Below are positions 24,164-36,830 of a stretch of 64,000 bases of DNA, one piece after another; position 1 is the first letter of the stretch; each line of letters begins with the position of its first letter. The notes beneath the pieces are model-generated. The model did no database searches. It saw nothing but the letters and a program-made list of their open reading frames with translations, and was not told the DNA's origin. Source of the DNA: Amblyomma americanum. Lineage: Eukaryota; Arthropoda; Arachnida; Ixodida; Ixodidae. The position numbers were made by a program, and so were the translations under genes. The stretch lies in assembly GCF_052857255.1 (NCBI RefSeq), contig NC_135505.1, positions 140,466,343 to 140,530,342 on the forward strand. Reading direction: 5' to 3'.

Positions 24164-24239
24164 TAGTATCTACGTTATTGGAACGAAGTCATCTGTATCG
24201 ATACGGGCCAACAGCAGCTTGTCGTCGGTGTTGCTTGAA

Positions 24240-24640
24240 ATGCTCCCTTTACGGCACGGTTCGGATGTCTACCGATAGCGTAATTACTACGCATTTCCTT
24301 TCCTGTTAACTGATTAGTACAGTTATTTCATAGGGCCGCTGCACAAACTGACCACATATCGTGTGTACTGCGATGGAGGTGAAACGCTAAGGCGCCCGTG
24401 TGCTAATTATGTGGTGTCAGTGCACGTTAAAGATCCCCAGGTGGTCGAAATTACTCCGGAGCCCTCCACAACGGCACCTCTTGCTCTATCTCTTCTTCTG
24501 CTTCCTCCTTCCTCCCTTCCCTGACGGCGCGGTTGAGGTGTCCACCATGAAGTGACAGTTACTGTACCATTTTCTTTGCTCAAAAACAACTAACGACAAT
24601 TACTGCGCCGTTTCCTTTCACCAAAAAACAATTTTCACTC
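24240..24640 (+). mobile_element. Two or three degraded SINE fragments
   Basis: A short diverged SINE 3' piece lies at about 24247-24310. A body fragment follows at 24366-24590 (GGAGGTGAAACGCTAAGGCG ... CTCCGGAGCCCTCC). A further tail piece, ACTGCGCCGTTTCCTTTCAC, lies at 24602-24630. All lack the tRNA head. Confidence 0.7.
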
Positions 24641-26279
24641 ACACGCGTAAAATACGCAGCATATGTAATTGACAGCTGATCCTTCCACCAAATGACCAAA
24701 TTGCCAATCGATCGTCGACAAAGACGTTGCGGGTTTTGCATGGGCAGCTAAGTGAACGGTAGATCGAATGGATCGTTTTGCACGCAACAGCGAACTGCGA
24801 AGCAGCAAGTGACTACCGCAGAAGTGAATGTCGAGGAAGGCTGCCGTCCGGAAAACAGCGCTCGCCTGTCGAAATTACTCCACGACCACCGAATGTTACG
24901 CAAACGGCGGCAGAGCGAAAAGCGATGAGCGCAAGAGAAAATTGCCCTTTTCGAAGAGGACGCGAAACCAGTAATCATTCGCTGATGGCCGGCGTTAAAG
25001 TCCAGCTCGTGACGCATCATTAAGAGCACCCCGCTTTAAAGCCTTCACAATAGGCACTGAAACAACTTAACAAGCGTGACTCTTTGAAAAGGGGTGAAAG
25101 TACCGACAAGCTATATATAGTTTAGATCGACGGCGGGCTTAAGTGCAGAAATGAGACTCTGCGGGCTCGACGTTCAAAAAAGCGGCTGCTTATTCGCTGC
25201 TTATTCGGTTTTCATCCAGTTTTCTTTTTCAGTTGCCAGGCAATTGCCGTACAACAATATAAACTCCGGCGACCGCACCGCTCCTTACGGGAACACTACA
25301 GCGATGGGAATTCGCAAATTGCGGCGAGGCCTCGTGTGTTGGCTTCGCCCTCCTTTGTCTCTGCTTCTTTCAAATCTCTATTTTCTGTGAGTGTCCTTAA
25401 AGACCGGAGCCGTACTCCTTGATTGCCTGATCGAACGATGGCACGAGTTAATGATTCAGGAGGGAATTTCTTGTAAGTCAGTGCATGTATAAATCACCAA
25501 AAAATGAGAAAAAACGTAACAGTTTATTACACGACGTTTCGACTGGAGGACTAGCCGTTTTCAAGTGATCTTTGTTTATCTTTATATTTAATAATCAGCT
25601 ACCAAGCAAGCATTTTCTATAGCATTTTCTGTGCGAAGCACTGAGCACAAGACTAAAGTAATATTTTAAGAAATAAGTAAAAGTACAAAGTGCGAATTCA
25701 AATACGTGAAACATACAATTAGACCACTTCTAGCCCCCCCAAAAATAGACGCGTACTATTGCTTTAAGTCTGTTCAGGAGGCGCGCAGAATTTAATTAGG
25801 CGTATTATTAAGTGTATCTGATTACTTGGCGTGGGTCGCCAATCGAAGCAAGCAAAAAAGTAACGCCCACTGAAGGACAACGGTTAAACATGTGCCCACA
25901 CGTGTGCCGTCCGCGATACAGGCAGTAGCCGTTCTGCGGTCATATTGAATATCAATTCTGATGAAAACGTGAAGAAAATGGTGGCGCAAATGTGGAGTGC
26001 TGAAATTAAATTTCGGCCCATTTTTGTAAGCCAGAATGAAATTACTCGAGACTGGCAGAGACGCTCCGAGAATCGCTGTCTTAGCGGAAAACCAACCCAG
26101 AAACAAAGGCCACAGCTGCAGACGTTCGCCCGCATTATGTTCTGATAGAATCAACCTTATATTCTGTAACCAAGTGGCCCGACGTGCCTCGCTTGAAATG
26201 AAAACGCGAAGTTGTTTAGCCAAAAAATCGACATATGAACCTATTTCTCAACCGCTGCTCTCTCTCTCTGCAGTTAAAC
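24641..26279. other. Mostly unannotated; LINE/Penelope-like scrap and a TATA-like word
   Basis: CACGACGTTTCGACTGGAGG at about 25530-25560 resembles a tick retroelement fragment (weak, from memory). TATATATAG at about 25113 precedes an ATG at 25151 that opens 79 codons with a hydrophobic N-terminus (MRLCGLDVQKSGCLFAAYSV). It is unrecognised and is not called as a gene. Confidence 0.25.
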
Positions 26280-26491
<212 letters not shown>

Positions 26492-26984
26492 GAAGAATCT
26501 ACATTCCTTGACCTTTCGGGGGCAGTTTCACAAATAAAAAAAGCAAGCTGAAATGTGATCGAATTTATATATATATCAAGGGACTGAAATGCCACGGTCG
26601 ACTTAACAGTAGGTGCTTTAATTAATTTGGCAGGCAATGCCACAAAGAAAGAATCCTTAATTCCTCTGGCATCTCAGTATTCGGACGTAGTCACAATAAT
26701 TACTAAGTTAGCTGCTTAGTAACTCTGCTATTTAGAAAGTTCCTTAATAAGAGAGTTTGCTATTGATTCAGTGAGTGAATGATACAGCCAGCTATGTGAC
26801 GTTTACAGGCTCATAAAACAGCTCGTGCCATCACACCTTGCCGCAATAAACGTGTCCAGAATGACAAGTGTAGTAGAATATGTTTTAGGCGACAATTGCA
26901 ACATGGAGTCTCCCTAAAGCGTATGTGCTCCAGCTAGGGAGATTCCCCTGAACAAATTGCACTAACACCATTTCCTCTTCGTGT

Positions 26985-27130
26985 TGTCGATCAGTTCGTC
27001 CGCGCCCTGCCATCTGCTAGCCGTCTTCTTGGTTAGCTTAGTTAATAAACCGAATGCCCCGGATAGGCGATGCTCTCGGGTTCGATCCCGATGCCATACC
27101 TCGTTCAATTGCGAGGTTCCTGCTAAGGTA
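26985..27130 (+). mobile_element. Diverged tRNA-derived SINE, second family
   Basis: GATCAGTTCGTCCGCGCCCT, TGCTAGCCGTC and a B-box-like GGTTCGATCCCGAT, followed by CGTTCAATTGCGAGGTTCC, make the same layout as the copy at 28230-28385. A-box sequences are decayed. It is tRNA-like but not a functional tRNA. Confidence 0.55.
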
Positions 27131-27289
27131 TACGCTTTTATTTGCAGTCTTCTGGCTTCTCTAATATGGATGCGGCTAAGTTATTAATTGTTCTCTTTAA
27201 GGTAGGTAGTAATGACACTGCCGATCGGGCTCTGCAGTAATACTGCAAGGACACTTGGGTTCTTTTTATAGGATGGCAAAGTGGATGTG

Positions 27290-27790
27290 GAGGGTTGCAA
27301 AGAGGAGGAGGAGGAAAGGCAGGGAGGTTAACCACACGAATAACCGGTTTGCTACCCTGCACGGAGGGAAAGGGGTGAGGGGAGAAAAAGATGAAGGAGA
27401 AAAGACAGTTGCAGGAAATTAGTCACTATGTAAAGTCACCGCGTTCAGTAAAGTCACAGCCTATCGTGCAGGCCAGAAGTCTTCATAAAGTTGAGCAGTG
27501 CCTTGGAGGCCTTCACCGCCGACGACCGCCGCGGCCAGTGGCCGAGAATCTTCGTTTCCGTCATTGGGCGCAAGAATGCAAGAATTACAAAACAAGTCTA
27601 TGCTCTTGTTAAATGAGCCTGGGCCTTGGGACTATATCCGAAGCGGGTGGTGGGTATGTTGGTGAACATGAAATCATTCCAATGGCCGAATTTTTCGCAC
27701 AAGAGGCGATGACAGCGCGTCCACAAGCGTATTTTCGATAAAGTATTGCGAGGACTGCCCGATGAAGACTGATTACGCACGGACTATACA
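27290..27790 (-). mobile_element. Dispersed repeat starting GGAGGAAAGGCAGGGAGG
   Basis: GGAAAGGCAGGGAGGTTAAC, then CCGGTTTGCTACCCTGCACG and a purine-rich stretch (GGAGAAAAAGATGAAGGAG), match a repeat I associate with tick genomes. It probably continues toward 27790. The class is unknown, and strand and end points are guesses. Confidence 0.35.
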
Positions 27791-28229
27791 GCCTACACTT
27801 CATCAAACATGAAGCGTCCCTTAGGCTGTACGAGGTAGATCAAGAGTAATATCCGTTTAGAACAATCTGTTTTTTAGGGAAGTCCCCCAAGGCGAAGTAA
27901 TTAAGATTTGAAATAATGGAGCAATTTCACACTAGCATCCACCCCTCCGTATTGGGACAATTGGATAGATGCGAATGAGGAAGCATAGACCGTCATTTGT
28001 GTTTGTGGCCAACATTTGAAATCTTACTCCTCCTGGGTGATCTCCAAAACGCAATGGGCGAATATCGTTGCCTTTTTCGCTATCGGTCCCCTCCGTACCT
28101 CGCCTTGCTATCCTCTCCCTGTCCCGCCGGCCGCAGCTCGGGTGCTTAAGACATTGGATAGTAATTGCCCCGGTTGACATCTTTCCTTCCTTTTTGTATT
28201 CTTTTCGCAATAATAAACCACCACTACTA

Positions 28230-28385
28230 CATTGTTCTTGCTGATCAATTCGGCTTCGTCCTTCCATCAGTTAGCCGTCCCGGTTGTTGGAATATAACAA
28301 CTGCCTTGGGCTGACGGTGGTTCTGAGTTCGAGCCTCGGACCAAGACTACTCTTTTCAATTACGAACTTTCTGTGGAAGCTTTAG
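28230..28385 (+). mobile_element. Diverged tRNA-derived SINE, second family
   Basis: GCTGATCAATTCGGCTTCGT, CAGTTAGCCGTCCCGGTTG, then GAGTTCGAGCCTCGGACCAA (B-box-like) and TTTCAATTACGAACTTTCTG. It shares order and sequence with 26985-27130. Confidence 0.55.
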
Positions 28386-29669
28386 AGCTATTCTTTGTAG
28401 CCGCGATTAATGTTACTACTCTATTATTTCCATTAGTTTCGGTAACAACAGGAAACGTGTTTGCGACCGTGAGGACTGTTCAGCTAGATACGCTTTGCGC
28501 ATTTCGGAGGACGGGCATACTCGAAACTGAAGGTTGCGTGACAATCCACCGTTGTATCCAGTCTATTCCAATCTGCTACTAGCTGTTCCCCGTGTTTTAG
28601 CTAAATCCTTCCAGCCATTTGCACGTTGCTTTCAAACGAGTTGGCTTTTTTTTTCCTGCCTTCGCCGAAACGCATTACCTATAGCTTTTACAAATCTAGT
28701 CCAACATATGTTTTCTTCGAAGACAGGACAAAAGTATACAAATAAAAAGAGAGGAAGGCAAGTTAAAGCGGTAGCTATAGGTAAGCGAAAACAGCGCAAG
28801 AAGATATGAGCAGCGTCCGGGTTATCTTCATTTCCCTTTGTTTCTGGTCTCTTCCGATTTTCCGTTTGTGTATGCAGCCGCCCGTATTTCCGCCAATGGA
28901 AACTGCACGTACTGCTATAGCGTGGGAACGAACTGCACGTGTTCTTGATCAAGCGATCCGTTTCTGCAGATATGGGGCTCCGCTCCGTCTCCCTGCACTT
29001 CTGTTCAGGATCGAAGCCTAAATTAAGGCTTGCCGCGATGATTCGCATGTACGTGGTACTCCCGAACAAAACAGCAACAGCCCGGAAATGAACTGGGGCT
29101 CGCGCTCCGTCAGGGGAGAAAGAATTCCAGGATGCACGCTACGGCTTCGCATGATCAACCGGAATAATAGTGTGCCGCTTGCTGTGCCGCTGCCTGAATT
29201 CAGGCAGCGCCCACGCGAAGACGCAGGGCACTTTCAGGTCTATTTTATTCACCACTGCACTGTAACTCGCCGAGTTAATCGTACCGGTTACAACAGAACA
29301 AATCAAATCGGGACATGACCTACAACCTGTGGAAGTGAGTACGCAGAATTCGTCCCCTATCAATGGCAGTGTCAGCTATTGGTGGCGCCCTCAAACATCT
29401 TTGGAGTGAAAGCTGCATTTCTCGCATGCAAAGTTTGCGCTTCAAATGATGCTTGGATCTGACCTCTAACTGGAGGCTCGCCGCAGCTGTGGCTATGACG
29501 TCATATCACGTGACTTGTCGCAGCTGTTATCGCTCGTTCCACCTCTCGCTCGCGCAAGTTGTGTCACGTGATTCGCTCTTGCTGAATAAAGGACAGCGTT
29601 CGCGGCTAATGTGGTACCACCCCTGCGCCAAAGCTAAACCGTGTCTAACCATACTTAATCGAGCTTTCG
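28386..29669. other. No recognised gene
   Basis: This is non-repetitive by eye except for two TCACGTGA palindromes at about 29508 and 29566. Open frames up to 145 codons (minus, 28632-29069) show no family signature. Confidence 0.35.
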
Positions 29670-29682
29670 ATTTGTACAACCT

Positions 29683-29966
29683 AGTTAGGGCGCTCGACTA
29701 CTGATCCGGAGTTCCCGGGTTCGAACCCGACCGCGGCGGCTGCGTTTTTATGGAGGAGAAACGCTAAGGCGCCCGTGTGCTGTGCGATGTCAGTGCACGT
29801 TAAAGATCCCCAGGTGGTCGAAATTATTCCGGAGCCCTCCACTACAGCACCTCTTCCTTTCCTCTTTCACTCCCTCCCTTATCCCTTCCCTTACGGCGCG
29901 GTTCAGGTGTCCAACGATATATGAGATAGATACTGCGCCATTTCCTTTCCCCAAAAACCAATTATT
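29683..29966 (+). mobile_element. Slightly 5'-truncated Ruka-like SINE with intact TSD
   Basis: It starts at TTAGGGCGCTCGACTACTG (missing the first 20-25 bases of the head) and runs to the ATTATT tail. The target duplication ATTTGTACAACCT lies at 29670-29682 and 29967-29979. An intact duplication around a truncated head shows the truncation happened during insertion. Confidence 0.9.
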
Positions 29967-30309
29967 ATTTGTACAACCTGGCTCAGCTGAGTTGAGCCAC
30001 AGCCAATTTTTTTCCCCTCTAGCTATGGCGCGTAATCAGAGGCGGCCAAATTAAGGACCTCACAAAGCCCGACGTCACCTCGTTGAAGTTGTAGACCCCA
30101 CACTCACCACAGTTTTCAGCGGCAATTCTAACCTTGCCTCAACTTGACGTAGGGTTAAAATTTTAGAGATCACTGACCTCACCGATTGCAACCACCTCCC
30201 CTCACGCCGGGGATGAGGTTAACTTGAGACCGAAGCCGATCTCTTCAAGCCCAAACCTCACCCGAGGTTTCGACTTCCGCGCCTTAAACGAAGCGTTGGC
30301 ACGAGGGAA

Positions 30310-30440
30310 ACAGGCGCCGTAGTGCAAGGCTCCGGATTTTTTTTTTTTTGACCCCCTGCGGTTCTCTAACGTCCGCCGATATTTCCCAGCACACAGGAGT
30401 CTTTGCGCTTCACTGGTATCGAAATACGGCCGTTTCTCGG
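30310..30440 (-). mobile_element. Old SINE remnant
   Basis: GGCGCCGTAGTGCAAGGCTC, TTTGACCCCCTGCGGTTC and TTTCCCAGCACACAGGAG follow the order of the Ruka-like body in minus orientation, with heavy divergence. Confidence 0.5.
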
Positions 30441-30669
30441 ACGCCACGAGGCGATGAGAGCGCAGGCCATCTGGACTATAGATCTCAGTGCTATACAAGA
30501 CAGGAGTATGACCGGGAATACTAGGTGGAAACTAGCCATTAACCTCTTCTTGTCTGTCGTCCTGTCATATTAACATGCACCAGCTCCTCAGATCCGGCGA
30601 AATTAAAAGGAACATAGACCACCGGGGAAATATTTGAACAAATGGTGTAGTAACTCTCTCACTTGATGA

Positions 30670-30890
30670 TGATGATCAATTTTTATGGCGCAAGGGCATC
30701 AGCTGCCAAAGAGCACCATGGCACAAGACTTTCTTTTCTTCTGCTCAAGTGGGCTTAAAGACCCATTTCCAAAGCATTTCATCCTAAAGAAGCCGAGCAC
30801 CTGCAGGCAGGGGAAATCTTGTACCCATTGCATCACAGGTGGGTACCCGGCAGCACTGGTGATCGAACCTCGCACCTCCCGCATATGAGG
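30670..30890 (-). mobile_element. tRNA-like SINE of a third family
   Basis: On the minus strand the right end has GGGAGGTGCGAGGTTCGATC (B-box), and the left end reads TTGGCAGCTGATGCCCTTGC, close to GCGCCATAAAAATTGATC. The layout suggests a tRNA-derived head plus a conserved 3' body. No target duplication was identified. Confidence 0.45.
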
Positions 30891-30917
30891 CAGTATAACT
30901 GTCTCACTTCCATATGG

Positions 30918-31066
30918 TCACCTCAACAGCGCCGTGAGGGAAGGTGGGAGTGAAAGAAGAAAGAGGTGTCACAGTGGAGGGCTCCGGAATAATTTCGACC
31001 ACCTGGGGATCTTGAACGTGCACTGATATTGCATAGCACATGGGCGCCTTTTGATCGAAGTCAAGG
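30918..31066 (-). mobile_element. SINE body fragment (Ruka-like)
   Basis: Minus-oriented GTCACCTCAACAGCGCCGTG ... GGCTCCGGAATAATTTCGAC ... GAACGTGCACTGATATTGC. The head is missing. This is the last SINE before the SINE-poor 31-38 kb block. Confidence 0.75.
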
Positions 31067-34000
31067 AACAGTGGTATAAGGGGGTGTGCATGTGATGTCA
31101 GAGGCGCCATGATGGTGCATAGCCTTCAGTGTGCTGATGGTCCACCAACATGGCGGTCAGTGTGTCTGCACAAGCCACGTGTTACAGATACAAGAAAGCC
31201 TCACGATGAAGAACGATGCAAAAACGCATTTTGTGGCAATCATGGAATCCTTTTTATTACACAATCAAGAGGAATATAAACGTGCTGGCAGTCCAGTGTT
31301 CCCTTTTTTTTCTACATTTGGAACTGCCATAATTAACATGGTGAAAACAACACTTTTGCACATAAGGTTGATTCAAAGAGAAATAATGTAAGCTCGGCAC
31401 ATATTGGAAACGGGAACTCAAAATATCTAGCAATGACAATAAGTGGAATGATGTCTTCTGTACAAGAGCTAGTAAGTCAATGTGAAAAAAGTAATTTTTG
31501 CAAAACTGTTATAGTTATTAATCCCAGCACTCAGGAGACTAATAAAGGAGTAATGCATTTTAGTCACTGTTTAAACGAATTTTGGAGTCGTTTATAGCCC
31601 ACATAATGGCTAGTTTTCGTATCCTTGCAGGCAGGTACTTTTTCCGTCACTGCAAGACATTAAGAGATTCAGAGTCCAACTGTCACGCCTAGCAATAGCA
31701 ACAATAAAAACAAAAACCATGAACATACCGCGCACAGTCATAAATCACAACTTTGTTGAGCTATCCTACACTACAAACACAAACATAACCGAGGATTCCA
31801 TACAACAGGCAACAATTTATACTCAATTCCCAGTAATTTCAACTCAAATCAAACCTAAAATTTGTTTTTAAATGGGTATTTTTAATGCAAGCGATGCTGA
31901 CAAGTCTAAACTACACATTCGAATAAACCGGATGTTGAATTATGCGAACCTGATTTAACAAAATTCCACTGTACAACCAAACACAAATAGTGAAATGCTA
32001 TGAATATGTAAGCAATGTCCATTACAACAAAGAATTTGTAATTGTCAAGTGCCCTTATACTGTAAAAGTCAACACGTATGCCACGTATACACAGCAGTAT
32101 TCCCCTTTCTTTGGCTGTTTGTCACAAAACCCGTCATATAGAAATGGTGTTGGAGTATACCGTCTGAAAACGGAGCGTATATAAAGAGCTGCTGACGATC
32201 GCCGTACAAGACGCGATTAACTACATGTTCGTGTTTTTTTTTTCACAGGCTACACTTTGAGGCATTGTCATACACGGATCTGTGCCAAGAACAGTACACA
32301 AAAACCTCATCGTGGCGCATGTTTACATACTAAATCGTTCACGGACCAGCTTGGCTTTAACCATGACACCCATGCATGCAGAACAGGGCTTTGTTACACT
32401 TAACTCTCCTGGTGAAAACAAATTTCTCACCTGCAAGCCACATATTGCACTTGCAACACCTGTCAAGTAGAAATCCCAGCATTTGGACTCAGAAATGTAC
32501 TAGTTAACCAGAAAATATGCTTAAAAGTTGCAGTTACAACAAAAAACCTGAAAAGTAGAAAATGACGAGGTGAACGATTAGCACTGGTTAGCTACGTTTT
32601 AAACCACACCATTCATATTTTCATTTATGTTTAAAGCTGTTTCCCAAAAAGTGCGAACCTCTCGTCTGCATGTTTAATGGCTGGACTGATGACTGCAGGT
32701 GAATTATTGATCATTTGTCTGAAATAACCAAAAACAACCTTGAATTTTTTTTCCCCTAAGCATTGCATATCGATGGACATACAGAGTGTGACGTCAAACA
32801 CCCAAGGTCAACGTAGAACCTGGCTCGATTGAGGTCATGAAACTGGAAAATTTTAAAATTCATTTGCACTGAAACAACGCCGCACAGCTGCGAAATTTCG
32901 CATAAAGGATCGGAATGCTCCAGAGGACCTACCGTGAAAGTTTCAGTAAAATATGTGAACGTCAAAAAAAACAACCTCGGAGTTCATTAGCAAAGCTGGC
33001 CATGGGCTACAGATGGCGCAGAGTTTTAGCACCGCAATATGATAAGCACAGTAACTGCGACCATGTGGAAAATGTGGCTGGACAAGCCTAGCAATGGTAG
33101 TGATGGCTATGCATAACCGTATCTGGTGTAAGGCTCCCAGGCTGTGCTAAAACTCTCGCAAGGGAGACGCTGCAGTCGAGAGCTCTGTATTAATTTTGAG
33201 ACGCTGCAGTCGAGAGCTCTGTATTAATTTTGATCACAGGGGCTATACGCCGAAAGACGCCAAGAGAGACTGCGGAGCTGCCCAACAATAGCAGTGCCCT
33301 GTAAATGTCATCTGCTTCCAGCCAACCAGCCTGTGCATTGAAGGAAATAAGTTAAAAATGTGAGGTGGTGACACTTGGCATCTCAGTTCAACCAATGCTG
33401 TTAGGAGACAAGAGCAAGCAATATTTGAAAAGAATAATCAGGTCTTTTTCCTTACAGCTGGTTGACCTGTCGACTTCTCTATCTGTCATCACTCTACAAA
33501 ATAACGGCCCTAAAGAAACTGAAAAAATCGGGCTTTAGTTATAACGATTTCATTTTGAATGCCTATACTTTTTCGTTCTTTGTGATTGGCTAATGCGACA
33601 GCAGGCCCCGCAAGTGATCGGCCTTAGTAAGTGACGAAGAGGGAGCACAGGGTGTGTCGTCGCATGAGCCAATCACAAAGAATGGCAAAAAAAAAATGGC
33701 CTGGGTGGTGATGTTTCGTATTAACCTGTTTACCCAGCACAGCTGTTGTACTCTTCTGCGATTTGTGAATTTGCGATTGCTCATCTTCGTTTCGAGGCAT
33801 GTTCGCGGCGACATTCTGGTGCCACGTGGCTGTTGGGAGGGCTCTGTCTGCATTGTCTTCACGGTGTACGGTCACATGGAGCACTTGCTCAGGTGAAGTC
33901 ACAGTTAGTCATTACGTGACAAGCAATGCTGTTATGCCAATGCCAACAGACACAGCTGGAACGATGAGCAACTGCGCTGTAATTACTACCACCAGTCTTT

Positions 34001-36401
34001 TTTTCACTGCACCTTTACAGAACAGTGCACAATTCGAGACTTGACTATGCAAACAAATTTGCAGAGTTCAACCCCTTGGAAGGCCATGGCCACACCACAA
34101 AACAAGATTCTTTGAGAGAAAAGCATAGCAAAGCCCATCCTAGACACGCTACTAGGGCTGTGCTCTTTCTCCACCAGAAAAGGGAAACGCTTCCGCAACA
34201 TCTGAAGTGCTTAGCTCACTTAACGGAAAAACTTAGAAGCAAGATACTTGCTAGCCACAGATGTCGGCAAGAAGATCCTAAAGGCTGAATTTGAGCAAGC
34301 GGCAATGTTTTATCACATCTCTTTACATTTCTTCTTTGTTCAAAATGAGATAGACAGCTCCTGTTGCTCTGTGTTTTATAAGAAACAAAATGCCAACTTG
34401 CAGCAGGGGCCAACGCATGCAGGTATGCGTAGAATGAGCAGGGAATGCTTATTCTGCTTGCGAGTCCACATAAAGGCTCACTCAAGCTCTTGGCTACCAT
34501 CGACTGAAACAATTCTACACAAGAAACTCTGCAATAATACACACAGTGCTTTCTATGCTGCGAACACATCACGCCGTGTATGATGAACCACTTAAGTCGT
34601 ACTTCCTAGAAACTCGAGCTGCATTATCCCTTTCCACCTATTTGCTATACAGAATGTGAGACCTAGAACTGGTTTTCAAACTCACATGATGGAAACATTA
34701 AGCTATACCACATGAAGCTGTAAACACTAGTCTTCGACCAACACATGGCCCCTATAGACGACTTGATCTTGACGCCACGGAGGCCGTAATGGTCCACCAT
34801 TTGCGGCTTCCACTGTGCAAGCCAGGATGACTAGCAAGATGCCTCGACTTCCGTCCTGAGCTTGGTTTACCATCATTGCGGCCACAGCGACGTCACCACA
34901 AGCCATTCATAGCATTAGCCATGTAGCATTCAAGATAACTCTTTGTTGTTCATAAAACTTGTCATTCAAAAGATTTCTCTGCTCTTTTTCATTAGGATTT
35001 AGTGCTCCTCAAGTAGGGCACAGATGAATACTGGAATGCAAGGTTTACAGGCTCGATAGCTGCAGTCAAGACTAGAAGAGGGTGTCATGCTTAACAGTGC
35101 AGTACGCTATAGTACATCCATGAGTTTTGTTACAGCAATGTAACAGCAACATCACACTATTCACAGCATTTCAGTCCAGTGCTTTCAGTTCTGATCACTG
35201 TCATTATCAATGCTAATAACTGCTTGTATAGGCTGAACATGGCAATGGGGCATGGAGGACAAACCACTGTGATAATGCATCAGCAATAGCATGACAGGCT
35301 GCACACAGTGATATTAATGTGAAAACACCAAGCACGCATTTCAAATATCAGCCCTATCATAAAGTCCATGCAAATAGTCCCTTCAATAAGTGTTTCATGA
35401 AAACACAAAGTTATAGTTTTTCCTATATGAAGCACTTCATGCGGTATCGTTTTTAGGTCAAATGAAGAAATGTGCAGGCATAGACAAAAGTAGAAAGAGC
35501 GGGCTGCCCAATTCCAACACTCCACATGTGCTGCTTGGCAATTAATACATTAAGGTTTGGAATTTCTGCTGGAAAGGCATGAACGCAATTACAGCCTGCC
35601 TGCTCCATTTGCTTTTATGACCACTTGGACGTCAAGCATTGCCCTCTCAAAATCTACACTTAATGAATGTTGCACAAAAGTATTTACTACAATGCAATAT
35701 TTAGAATTCCAAAAAGAATGATGCTGGAGGCTAGAACAATAAAATTTCTGTGCCTAATGTATCTGATACAAGCTTCTGCAGTTGTTGCATGGAAAATTCA
35801 TTCAACACGCTTGATGCAAATCCAAGCTCGACATTAACATGCAACAAGTCAATCAAGTCATGCAATAAATCGAGGTCCAAGCACAAAGGGGCTACCACAT
35901 GTTCCATGGCTTAGCTTTCAACTGTTAACCACACAAAGATGACGAGAAAATGCAGAATTGTAAAAAGTTCCCTGGGCGTTCGTCATTTCTAGCTCAAAAT
36001 TGAAACACCATGCATGGCTACCCATAATATTTAATCCTTATTGCGTCCACAAAGTCAGGTCAATATGCCAGGCATCAATAAGCCGTAACAGCTATTCAAG
36101 CTTCAGGGCAGTAGCTCTAGTAATGCGTTACAAAAAAATAAATGAAAGTAGAGCTGGGCCACTACCACAGCTCCAGTAAAAATTTTCACAGAAAAATTCA
36201 AACAGGAAGTTCATTTTTATGATGCATGCAACAATAGAGATGTAATAAATTAATAGATGTATGATGTACGGTGAATGACAGGACAAGTATCAAATCAAGT
36301 GTTCTAAGAGCGTTTCCATGGAAAGTGCAAGGCTACCTAAAGCTGCCAGTAATAAACATTTTGCTCCAAACACCAAACCTACATAAACACAGGTGAGCAA
36401 T
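31067..36401. other. SINE-poor 5.3 kb block without recognised exons
   Basis: No SINE, LINE tail or microsatellite is visible apart from the 34 bp duplication at 33164. A minus-strand AATAAA lies at 31253-31258. The block is a candidate for an extended 3' UTR or a noncoding transcript of a minus-strand gene, but no exon structure supports this. Open frames (up to 118 codons) are unremarkable. Confidence 0.3.
33164..33231 (+). repeat. Perfect 34 bp tandem duplication
   Basis: The unit starting GAGACGCTGCAGTCGAGAGC is present twice head to tail with no mismatch. Confidence 0.92.
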
Positions 36402-36830
36402 TTAAAGGGACCGTGAAATAATTTTGATGGTCACACTCTAATGCAAAAATCTGTAGAAAAGGTCTTTGTGAATATCTGAGTCAAATTTAAAAGCTCTGCA
36501 AAGACCCTACAGTTTACAAATTTTTGTTAAAAACCAATTAGGGCGACACTTCGCCAGGCGCTCTTAGCTGGCCCTCCCCCTCTTACATAGAGGAGGGAAT
36601 TGGGAGAGCTTTTTCATTAAGCCTGGCCAATTGACATGTTTTCTTAATTTTTCTGCAGGCGCTTGAGTGCATCTCGAGTTCAGGGGGAAGAGACGGATTT
36701 AATCGTTGATATTTTCACTGTTCATGAAGCTAGCTTAAGAATTTTTTCACTGATGTGACGAGTGATGGAATACTGATCGCTTGTGGGCTTTTTTTTAACC
36801 TTCGTAAATATCGTTTCATGGCCCCTTTAA
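36402..36830. mobile_element. TTAA-flanked (piggyBac-type) MITE
   Basis: TTAA/AGGGACCGTGAAATAA at the left and CGTTTCATGGCCCCT/TTAA at the right are mirror images. The 421 bp interior has no coding capacity. TTAA on both sides is the target-site signature of piggyBac-type transposition; the link to an autonomous element is inferred. Confidence 0.7.

Noticed and set aside
25151..25390. Small secreted protein gene after TATATATAG
   Set aside because: The hydrophobic N-terminus is weak, no cleavage site or Cys pattern is seen, and there is no initiator at the proper distance.
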